Position numbers and translations under genes: made by a program. This document shows positions 6,848 to 12,453 of a DNA stretch of 12,453 bases, in pieces (position 1 is the stretch's first letter; each line of letters opens with the position of its first letter). The notes below the pieces were generated by a model. It searched no databases and was not told the DNA's origin. It saw only the letters and a program-made list of their open reading frames with translations. This DNA is from DASPUI01 sp035622995 (lineage in GTDB: Bacteria; Verrucomicrobiota; Verrucomicrobiia; Chthoniobacterales; UBA10450). The stretch is from NCBI GenBank assembly GCA_035622995.1, contig DASPUI010000203.1, positions 1 through 12,453 on the forward strand, read 5' to 3'.

Positions 6848-8230
6848 ATGGTCGGCAAAATTCTCATTCCCGAAATCAAAAGCTTCATCGATGCGCGCAA
6901 TTTTGCGGCGCTGCGGGATCTCTTTCGCGAATGGCCGCCGGCTGATGTGGCGGAAGTGATTCTGGACATGGATGAAGACGATCAGGTGATCGTTTTCCGC
7001 GTTTTGCCGGCGGCACTGGCGGCGGACGTTTTCGAATATCTGGACGTCGAGGCGCAGCAAAAGTTGTTACGCGCGATGGCGCACGAGCAGGTGGTCGCCA
7101 TTCTGAACGAGATGTCACCCGACGACCGCACTGCGCTCCTCGAAGAAATGCCGAGCGCGGCGGCACGCCAGTTGATCAAGCTGCTCACGCCCGACGAACG
7201 GCACGTCGCGCAAGCGCTGCTCGGCTATCCGGAAGGCAGCGTTGGTCGGCTGATGACGCCGGATTTTGTCGCGGTGCATGAGGATTGGACGGTCCAACAG
7301 GTTCTCGATTACGTGCGGGAAGTCGGCAAAGACAGCGAGACGCTCAACTTCGTCTACGTGGTCGATAATCGCGGAAAATTGATTGACGACGTTCGCATGC
7401 GCGAGTTTTTGCTGCGGCCGCTGAACACCAAAGTTAGCGACATTCGTGACAACAATTTCGCGGTGCTGAAAGTGAACGATTCGCAGCAGGAAGCGTTGAA
7501 TGTTTTCCGAAAATACGACCGCGCTGCTCTGCCGGTCGTTGATTCGAGTAACGTGCTCGTCGGTATTGTAACCGCCGACGACATGCTCGACGTCGCTGAA
7601 GAGGAGGCGACCGAAGACATCCAGAAACTTGGTGGTTTGGAAGCGTTGGATGAGCCGTACACGACAATCCCGTTTCTGCGAATGGTCAAGAAGCGCGCGA
7701 CCTGGCTCATCCTTTTGTTTCTCGGTGAAATGCTGACCGCGACCGCGATGCAGGGCTACAACGGGGAAATCGAGAAAGCAGCCATTCTAGCGATGTTTTT
7801 GCCGCTGATCATTTCCAGCGGCGGCAACTCTGGCTCACAGGCAACGACATTGGTCATCCGCGCGATGGCACTCGGCGAACTGACATTGCGGGATTGGTTC
7901 CGCGTTGTGAGTAAAGAATTGCGCGCCGGGCTCGCGCTCGGTTTGATTTTGGGCGCAATCGGCTTTTTGCGAATTAGTCTCTGGCAATACCTCCACATTT
8001 TTGACTACGGAAAATATCACTGGCTGGTTTCCTTCACCGTCGGAGTGGCGCTCATCGGTGTAGTCACCTGGGGAACGATTGGCGGGGCGATGCTTCCGTT
8101 TTTGCTGCGCCGCCTCGGACTTGACCCAGCGACCTCTTCCGCGCCCTTTGTCGCCACTTTAGTCGATGTGACCGGCTTGATTATTTATTTCAATGTCGCG
8201 CTGCTTATTCTTCGCGGCACGCTGCTGTGA
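6848..8230 (+). CDS. mgtE: MgtE magnesium channel
   Basis: Inner-membrane Mg2+-selective channel, homodimeric in the family, gated shut by cytosolic Mg2+ bound between its soluble domains. The 460 aa show the full family layout. A helical MgtE N domain covers about residues 20-125 (repeated Asp/Glu/Leu helices such as ADVAEVILDMDEDDQ). Two CBS domains cover about 135-260 (RLMTPDFVAVHEDWTV; AALPVVDSSNVLVGIVTADD). A hydrophobic C-terminal half from about 280 to 460 should make five membrane helices. PLIISSGGNSGSQATTLVIR is the conserved transmembrane signature, and Asp440 in LVDVTGLIIYF is the likely equivalent of the pore aspartate Asp432 of Thermus MgtE. The start is fixed by GGAGG 5 nt upstream. 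It is divergent from the beta-oxidation operon and lies 485 bp upstream of an MgtA operon on the same strand, making a magnesium transport block. The closing ion lock suggests post-translational control. Confidence 0.96.
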   Translation: MVGKILIPEIKSFIDARNFAALRDLFREWPPADVAEVILDMDEDDQVIVFRVLPAALAADVFEYLDVEAQQKLLRAMAHEQVVAILNEMSPDDRTALLEEMPSAAARQLIKLLTPDERHVAQALLGYPEGSVGRLMTPDFVAVHEDWTVQQVLDYVREVGKDSETLNFVYVVDNRGKLIDDVRMREFLLRPLNTKVSDIRDNNFAVLKVNDSQQEALNVFRKYDRAALPVVDSSNVLVGIVTADDMLDVAEEEATEDIQKLGGLEALDEPYTTIPFLRMVKKRATWLILLFLGEMLTATAMQGYNGEIEKAAILAMFLPLIISSGGNSGSQATTLVIRAMALGELTLRDWFRVVSKELRAGLALGLILGAIGFLRISLWQYLHIFDYGKYHWLVSFTVGVALIGVVTWGTIGGAMLPFLLRRLGLDPATSSAPFVATLVDVTGLIIYFNVALLILRGTLL

Positions 8231-8233
8231 TGC

Positions 8234-8258
8234 AATCGCCTCAGGCCGGTCAGCGATT
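8234..8258 (+). terminator. Weak possible terminator after mgtE
   Basis: AATCGC and GCGATT form a 6-bp stem around a 13-nt loop beginning 4 nt after the mgtE stop codon, followed by the imperfect T-run TTCTGT. The large loop and broken T-run make it a poor intrinsic terminator. Confidence 0.25.
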
Positions 8259-8644
8259 TCTGTAATGTCTAAGCCACAGAAGCAGCCACGGCCGCGGAAC
8301 ATGCAATGCACAGAAGCATTTCCAGTCTAATAACCACTTTCGCGGTTGCTTTCTGCTTGTCTCTGACCGGTGATTGAGCACTGATTCAAGTCTTTTCACG
8401 CGATGGATAGAAGTTTGAGCAAGCAAACGAAGAATTAGAGCCTCCTTTGAGTTCGACGGAAACCGCCTGGCGGAAAGATAACTGATGATTGCGCTTTCTC
8501 GCTGAATTCGAATTCTGCGACGCCGCGTTTGACGGATGCGACAAACTCTTCGGCGCAATTTCCGCTGACGGATTCGGACATGATTTTTAATGTTGCAACG
8601 TTCGGTGGCAGCCGAAACAGGGGTGATCATCGTATTTATTCTAG

Positions 8645-8673
8645 TTGCCTTAGTGCCGTCGATACTATATACC
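8645..8673 (+). promoter_or_regulatory. Predicted promoter of the csoR-like/mgtA operon
   Basis: TTGCCT (8645-8650) and TATACC (8668-8673) are spaced by 17 bp, each 4/6 to consensus. The -10 box runs into the C-tract operator, so a bound repressor would block RNA polymerase. The start point would lie near 8680, giving a leader of about 35 nt before the ATG at 8716. That is too short for a magnesium riboswitch or a structured leader peptide. Confidence 0.45.
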
Positions 8674-8687
8674 CCCATCCCCTATCC
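8662..8687. promoter_or_regulatory. C-tract element, likely operator for the CsoR-family repressor
   Basis: The element reads ATACTATATA, then CCCCC, AT, CCCC, then TATCC. Operators of the CsoR/RcnR/FrmR family are typically C (or G) runs flanked by A/T-rich inverted elements such as TAT or AGTA, often in the promoter of the repressor gene itself. This element is 28 bp upstream of a CsoR-family gene and overlaps the predicted -10 box, which suits autorepression. The interrupted C-run (5+2+4) is not a textbook spacing. Binding is inferred. Confidence 0.55.
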
Positions 8688-8715
8688 TGAATCAATTTAA
8701 ACCCGCTGAAATTTT

Positions 8716-9003
8716 ATGAAATCGAAACACATTCGTCCCGGATTGGAAAAGCGCGCCCTAGTCGTGCGTTTGCGGAAGATCAGAGGCCAGATTGAGGCGC
8801 TTGAAAAAATGGTGGAAACGGACACCGATTGCTCGGATGTCCTCATGCAAGTCGTCGCAGCGCGACAGGCATTGAAATCGTTTAGTGAAGAATTGATCGA
8901 GTCGCACATGCATGAGTGCATCGAAAATTCCGCGACTCGAGCGGAGGGACGGCGACACTTGCGTTCGTTGTTAGCCGTTCTGAAACGATACGCGGCCGCA
9001 TGA
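8716..9003 (+). CDS. CsoR/RcnR/FrmR-family (DUF156) metal or thiol-sensing repressor
   Basis: Small all-helical repressor; family members form dimers or tetramers and release DNA on binding Cu(I), Ni/Co, formaldehyde or persulfide. The 95 aa fit the family length. The signature LRKIRGQIEALEKMVETD sits at about 19-36. The sensor residues are Cys39, His64 and Cys68 (spacing 25 and 4), identical to the Cys36-His61-Cys65 Cu(I) site of Mycobacterium CsoR; an extra His66 lies between. FrmR and RcnR do not have Cys at the last position, though IRGQIEALE and ESH resemble FrmR. The start is ATG at 8716, without a clear Shine-Dalgarno. It is 6 nt upstream of an MgtA-type ATPase gene, so the two are almost surely co-transcribed, and a C-tract operator lies just upstream. 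Family is very likely; the inducer is unknown. Confidence 0.88.
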   Translation: MKSKHIRPGLEKRALVVRLRKIRGQIEALEKMVETDTDCSDVLMQVVAARQALKSFSEELIESHMHECIENSATRAEGRRHLRSLLAVLKRYAAA

Positions 9004-9009
9004 TCGACC

Positions 9010-11661
9010 ATGCTCGCAATAAAAGAGCCTAACGGCGACCGCATCGCGGAGTTGATCCACACCTCCGCAACCAAGGACGTTGCAGAAATTCTTCAACGCC
9101 TCAAGACATCGCCGAATGGCTTAAGTGAAGAAGAAGCGGCGGAGCGATTGGACGTCTTCGGACCAAATGAAGTTGCTTACGAAAAAAGAGAGAGCTGGTT
9201 GTCGCGGCTTTGGGTCGCCGCTCGCAATCCGCTGGTCGTACTGCTGACTGTTCTCGCGATCTTGTCGTATTCGACAGGAGACACCGCGGCGGGCACCATC
9301 ATGATGTTGATGGTGGCGCTTGGAATGTCACTCCGCTTCGTCCAGGAGACCCGAGCCGATAACGCCGCGTCAAAGCTGAAGGCGATGATCACCGTGACCG
9401 CGACCGCCGTGCGCGATAGCCAGGCGAGAGAGATCCCGCTTCGCGATCTCGTGCCTGGCGACGTCGTGAAGCTTTGCGCTGGCGACATGGTCCCGGGCGA
9501 TGTGCGACTAATTTCCGCAAAAGACCTTTTCGTCATTCAAGCCACGCTGACAGGCGAGTCGTTGCCGGTCGAAAAGACGGATGCTCTCGATTCGCGGGAA
9601 AATGTTTCGTCGATCGAGCGTACGAACCTTTGCTTTCTCGGCACCAGCGTCGAGAGCGGCTCAGCCACGGCTGTGATCGTCGCAACCGGCCCTCATACTT
9701 ACTTCGGAAAGGTAGCGCATAGTCTGACAGGCCGTCAGGTCGAGACAGCCTTTGACAAGGGCGTAAAAAAATTCACCTGGTTGATGATCCGTTTCATGAT
9801 CGTGATGGTGCCGCTCGTTTTCGCGATCAACGGGGTTACGAAGCACAATTGGAAAGAAGCGTTCTTTTTTGCTCTTGCCGTCGCGGTCGGGCTTACGCCG
9901 GAGATGCTGCCGATGATTGTTTCCGTTTGTCTCTCGAAAGGCGCAATCGCGATGTCGCGGAAAAAGGTCATCGTGAAACGGCTCAACTCGATCCAAAACT
10001 TCGGCGCCATGAATGTGCTTTGCACAGATAAGACCGGCACACTCACCATTGATCGCGTCATCCTGGAGCTCTATGTCGATGTATTTAAGAAAGAAAATGA
10101 AGAGGTGCTGCGCGACGCCTATCTCATCAGCCATTTTCAAACCGGACTAAAAAATGTCCTCGACCGAGCCGTCCTCAAGCACGCGGAGTTACATGGCGAA
10201 CTTGGCATCGAGAAGTTCGTCAAGCTGGACGAAATTCCATTCGATTTCTCGCGGCGAATGATGTCGGTCGCGGTTCAGGGACCGGATGGCGAGTGTCAGC
10301 TACTGACCAAAGGCGCTCCGGAAGCAGTTTTCAGCAAGTGCACACACTTCGAGAGCGAAGGTGAGATGTTTGACATGGAGCCGATTCTCGTGGGCGACCT
10401 TCTCGAGCAGGTCAACAGCTTGAATGAAGACGGCCTGCGGGTGCTGGCTGTTGCCACCAAGAAAGTCGAAAAGAGACCGGTCTACTCCAGAGCCGACGAG
10501 TGCGATTTGGTTTTGACCGGTTACATCGCGTTTCTCGACCCGCCCAAGGATACAGCAGCGAAAGCAATCACAGCTCTCCGACAGCACGGGGTGAATGTAA
10601 AAGTGCTCACCGGCGATAACGATCTCGTCGCGCGGAAGGTTTGTAGCGAGGTCGGGATCAATGCAGAGAAAATCCTGCTCGGAAAGCAGGTTGAATCGAT
10701 GAGCGATGCCGAACTGGCCGACTCCGTGGAAAAGATCGATGTGCTTGCCCGCCTTTCGCCCTCGCACAAGCAGCGTGTGGTGAAAGCCCTGCAAAAAAAA
10801 GGCCACGTCGTCGGTTTCATGGGAGATGGAATCAACGACGCCCCGGCATTACGCGCAGCCGACGTCGGCATCTCGGTCGATAACGCGGTCGATATCGCGA
10901 AGGAATCCGCAGACATGATTCTTCTGGAGAAAAGTCTGCTGATTCTGGAAGAGGGAATTCTCGAAGGCCGCAAAGTCTTCGTGAACATCCTCAAGTACAT
11001 CCGCATGGGGGCCAGCTCGAATTTCGGTAACATGTTCAGCGTGATTGGGGCAAGTGCCTGGTTTCCCTTTGTTCCAATGGCACCCATCCAGGTGTTGACC
11101 AACAATCTTCTTTACGATTTTTCTCAGGTCCCGATCCCAACCGACAACGTCGGCCCGCAACAAGTTGCGAAACCGCGGCCATGGAACATCGGCGAAATCG
11201 CCAAATTTATTATTTGGATCGGTCCGATCAGTTCGATCTTCGATTACACCACCTACGCCATGATGTGGTTTCTCTTTAAATGCAACCATCTCAATCTCGC
11301 AGCCCCCGCAGATCTGGCCTGGCGGTTTACTAATACCGCTGAACCGGACGCAACTTATGCGGCTGCGCTCTTTCACACCGGCTGGTTCGTCGAATCACTC
11401 ATGACTCAAACGCTTATCATCCACGTCATTCGCACCAACCTGATTCCGTTCGTCCAGTCGCGCGCCAGCTGGCAACTCACTCTCACCACGGTCATCATTA
11501 TGGCACTGGGGGCGTATCTTCCTTATTCAGCCCTCGCAACCTTCCTTGGATTTGTCCCGCTGCCGTCGCTCTTCTGGCCCCTCTTATTGTTGACGTTGAT
11601 CTGCTACCTCGGGCTAACGCAAGTAATCAAGACCTGGCTCATCCGTAGGTCGTGGGTTTGA
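9010..11661 (+). CDS. mgtA: MgtA-type magnesium-translocating P-type ATPase (P3B)
   Basis: Inner-membrane ATP-driven importer of Mg2+. The 883 aa compare with 898 in E. coli MgtA. Domains in order: cytosolic N terminus; two helices (about 70-115); actuator domain with TGES at 181-184; the MgtA-specific TM4 run VGLTPEMLPMIV; NSIQNFGAMNVLCTDKTGTLT with phosphorylated Asp340; nucleotide-binding domain with KGAPEAVFSKC; hinge motif MGDGINDAPAL (Asp606); then the C-terminal helices NFGNMFSVIGASAWFPF, NNLLYDFSQVPIPTDNV and GPISSIFDYTTYAMMWF, all close to E. coli MgtA as I recall it. The segment between two late helices, residues 757-789, is about 20 residues longer than in E. coli. No Shine-Dalgarno is visible, and the 6-nt gap after the regulator suggests translational coupling. 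Usual MgtA controls (PhoPQ box, mgtL-like leader) are not seen. Confidence 0.95.
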   Translation: MLAIKEPNGDRIAELIHTSATKDVAEILQRLKTSPNGLSEEEAAERLDVFGPNEVAYEKRESWLSRLWVAARNPLVVLLTVLAILSYSTGDTAAGTIMMLMVALGMSLRFVQETRADNAASKLKAMITVTATAVRDSQAREIPLRDLVPGDVVKLCAGDMVPGDVRLISAKDLFVIQATLTGESLPVEKTDALDSRENVSSIERTNLCFLGTSVESGSATAVIVATGPHTYFGKVAHSLTGRQVETAFDKGVKKFTWLMIRFMIVMVPLVFAINGVTKHNWKEAFFFALAVAVGLTPEMLPMIVSVCLSKGAIAMSRKKVIVKRLNSIQNFGAMNVLCTDKTGTLTIDRVILELYVDVFKKENEEVLRDAYLISHFQTGLKNVLDRAVLKHAELHGELGIEKFVKLDEIPFDFSRRMMSVAVQGPDGECQLLTKGAPEAVFSKCTHFESEGEMFDMEPILVGDLLEQVNSLNEDGLRVLAVATKKVEKRPVYSRADECDLVLTGYIAFLDPPKDTAAKAITALRQHGVNVKVLTGDNDLVARKVCSEVGINAEKILLGKQVESMSDAELADSVEKIDVLARLSPSHKQRVVKALQKKGHVVGFMGDGINDAPALRAADVGISVDNAVDIAKESADMILLEKSLLILEEGILEGRKVFVNILKYIRMGASSNFGNMFSVIGASAWFPFVPMAPIQVLTNNLLYDFSQVPIPTDNVGPQQVAKPRPWNIGEIAKFIIWIGPISSIFDYTTYAMMWFLFKCNHLNLAAPADLAWRFTNTAEPDATYAAALFHTGWFVESLMTQTLIIHVIRTNLIPFVQSRASWQLTLTTVIIMALGAYLPYSALATFLGFVPLPSLFWPLLLLTLICYLGLTQVIKTWLIRRSWV

Positions 11662-11678
11662 AAGAGTCGCGGTTTGTA

Positions 11679-12359
11679 ATGAGAAATATTATTCGTCTCG
11701 GATTGGCAATCGTACTTGCCATCGCAGTTGTGTCCCAGTCGCGCGCCACGACCAAGGGTCTGAGCCAGATCGTGACGCCGGACTTGCAAGACGAAGGAGA
11801 TCTTTCTCTGAGTCTGCAAATTCAAGATAAACGAATCGCAAATCCCTATGAGTTGCAGGCCGAGATGGGCCTGACGAAATGGGCGGAGGTTGCTGTTTTC
11901 CAGGGTTTCAAACCAGACGAAGAGATTTTCGCCACCGAGATTGGAATTTTAACCAAAGAACCGTACCTGCTTTCGATTGGATTTACCAATTGGTCGCCAC
12001 GGCAGAACGTTGATCCTCAACCGTACATCGAGGCCGGTTATTACGGCGAGCACAACAAGTTGATCGTAGGTGGAATTTATACTGGATCTAAAAAAGAGGC
12101 CATTCTCGGTTACGCCTACGATTTCAACAAACAATGGCGGGTACAGGTCGATTTCCAAACCGGGAAGGAGAACTCATCCACCATCGGGTTTACCTGGAAC
12201 ATCACTCCGGATTTTCAAATGAACCCGGCGATCTACTTCGCCAACTACCATCCGGACCGAATTATGGGCTACGTGGTTTTCACCTACACATTTCACCTTT
12301 GGGGCGGCAAAGAAAAAACAGAATCGGCTCTTCCGAGTAACAAGCTTTCGCCAAAATAG
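11679..12359 (+). CDS. Unknown secreted protein, outer-membrane beta-barrel-like
   Basis: I do not recognise a named family. From the ATG at 11679 the protein has 226 aa. MRNIIRLGLAIVLAIAVVSQSRA is a classical Sec signal peptide (basic n-region, 15-residue hydrophobic core) with likely cleavage after SRA. The mature part has no further membrane helix. It consists of alternating polar/aromatic stretches with Gly and Asn/Asp turns (YLLSIGFTNWS, YIEAGYYGEHNKLIVGGIY, EAILGYAYDFNKQWRVQVDF, MGYVVFTYTFHLW), as in small outer-membrane beta-barrels. A short polar tail follows. An upstream in-frame GTG at 11652 would overlap mgtA and lengthen the n-region; I prefer 11679, 17 nt after the mgtA stop codon. 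The position suggests co-transcription with the magnesium ATPase, so a role in cation entry across the outer membrane or in envelope response is possible but only inferred. Confidence 0.75.
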   Translation: MRNIIRLGLAIVLAIAVVSQSRATTKGLSQIVTPDLQDEGDLSLSLQIQDKRIANPYELQAEMGLTKWAEVAVFQGFKPDEEIFATEIGILTKEPYLLSIGFTNWSPRQNVDPQPYIEAGYYGEHNKLIVGGIYTGSKKEAILGYAYDFNKQWRVQVDFQTGKENSSTIGFTWNITPDFQMNPAIYFANYHPDRIMGYVVFTYTFHLWGGKEKTESALPSNKLSPK

Positions 12360-12379
12360 CCCTCTCGAAGAGGCTATTT
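12354..12379. terminator. Bidirectional hairpin terminator between convergent genes
   Basis: The arms AAATAGCCCTCT (12354-12365) and AGAGGCTATTT (12369-12379) pair over 11 bp with one bulged C and a 3-nt CGA loop. On the plus strand TTTCTT follows; on the minus strand the arm ends in a TTTT run. The left arm contains the TAG of the plus-strand gene and the right arm contains the TAG of the minus-strand gene, so one hairpin can end both transcripts. Confidence 0.7.
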
Positions 12380-12453
12380 CTTAATCGCAACCCACTCGTT
12401 GCGCGCACGCGAGTCAGCCACCGCCTGAACCACGCGCATATAACGCACTCCAT
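12374..12453 (-). CDS. C-terminal end of a partial gene, possibly a Gfo/Idh/MocA-type oxidoreductase
   Basis: The minus strand reads open from the right edge to TAG at 12376-12374, giving the C-terminal 25 residues GVRYMRVVQAVADS then RARNEWVAIKK. The amphipathic helix (RYMRVVQAVADSRAR) followed by a short basic strand end resembles the C terminus of Gfo/Idh/MocA-family NAD(P)-dependent oxidoreductases, which often end in an 'a-r-n-e-w-v' or 'g-r-x-v-x-l' strand. With so few residues this is a weak call. Support that it is coding comes from the terminator hairpin wrapped around its stop codon and the convergent layout. Confidence 0.45.
   Translation of the reverse strand, partial: GVRYMRVVQAVADSRARNEWVAIKK

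Larger units (their letters stand above)
8231..8715. other. 485-bp intergenic stretch between mgtE and the CsoR-like gene
   Basis: No convincing gene is seen on either strand. What it holds: a weak hairpin AATCGC/GCGATT at 8234-8258 followed by TTTCTG, just after mgtE; a 23-codon plus-strand micro-ORF at 8306-8377 that reads like a signal peptide; a perfect 12-bp palindrome GAATTCGAATTC around 8504-8515; the palindrome GTTGCAAC at 8592-8599, next to hairpin TTCGG/CCGAA at 8601-8616; and finally the promoter and C-tract operator of the next operon. The minus-strand frame at 8250-8678 is very Arg-rich and has no family signature, so I treat it as non-coding. The stretch may contain a decayed gene or a small RNA. 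Confidence 0.6.

Noticed and set aside
8435..8581. 48-codon minus-strand frame beginning MSESVSGNCAEEF
   Set aside because: Amino-acid composition is plausible, but there is no Shine-Dalgarno, no recognisable family and no neighbour in the same direction; not enough to call a gene.
8250..8678. 142-codon minus-strand open frame between mgtE and the repressor gene
   Set aside because: Its product is strongly Arg-rich with runs such as RRRRIRIQR, has no family signature, lacks a ribosome binding site, and its start overlaps the C-tract operator. It looks like a chance frame in non-coding DNA.
8680..8715. Leader-peptide or riboswitch control of mgtA
   Set aside because: The predicted leader is about 35 nt without a hairpin series or a Pro-rich mini-ORF, and mgtA itself follows the repressor gene by 6 nt.
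11652..11678. GTG start extending the last plus-strand gene by 9 residues
   Set aside because: It overlaps the mgtA end and lengthens the signal-peptide n-region; ATG at 11679 begins a standard signal peptide. The GTG cannot be fully excluded.

Overview
The window looks like a piece of a Gram-negative, moderately GC-rich bacterial chromosome. The gene set and protein style would fit a soil Verrucomicrobiota (Chthoniobacterales-like) genome. That placement is inferred from recall of protein families, not from a marker gene. There are no rRNA or tRNA genes, insertion sequences, phage genes or CRISPR arrays.

Layout. (1) Positions 1-1300, minus strand: the 5' part of an L-lysine 6-aminotransferase gene that runs off the left edge. 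(2) A 200-bp divergent region holding a sigma70-like promoter for the aminotransferase and a perfect 17-bp dyad. (3) 1501-2760, plus strand: a FabF-like beta-ketoacyl-ACP synthase starting at GTG. Its stop codon abuts the stop codon of the next, convergent gene. (4) 4689-6743 and 2761-4692, minus strand: a two-gene beta-oxidation operon. A FadB/FadJ-type hydratase/3-hydroxyacyl-CoA dehydrogenase comes first and a long (VLCAD-like) acyl-CoA dehydrogenase second, joined by an ATGA overlap. No thiolase is visible. (5) 6848-8230, plus strand: an MgtE magnesium channel. (6) 8231-8715: 485 bp without a convincing gene; its last part carries a promoter and a C-tract operator. (7) 8716-12359, plus strand: a likely three-gene operon of a CsoR/RcnR/FrmR-family repressor, an MgtA-type (P3B) magnesium P-type ATPase, and a small signal-peptide-bearing beta-barrel-like protein. 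(8) A hairpin terminator overlaps that operon's last stop codon and the stop codon of a convergent partial gene at the right edge.

How the genes work together. The left half is lysine and acyl-chain metabolism: the beta-oxidation operon degrades acyl-CoAs, while the lone ketosynthase would build acyl chains. The right half is a magnesium block. MgtE is normally a Mg2+-gated uptake channel, and MgtA is a high-affinity ATP-driven importer that most bacteria control through PhoPQ, leader RNAs or Mg2+ riboswitches.

The most interesting point is the regulator. A CsoR-family repressor with a copper-sensor-like Cys-His-Cys ligand set sits 6 nt upstream of the MgtA gene, and a family-typical C-tract element overlaps the predicted -10 box. 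This suggests a magnesium importer gated by a thiol or soft-metal (or formaldehyde/persulfide) sensor, a pairing I do not know to be characterised.
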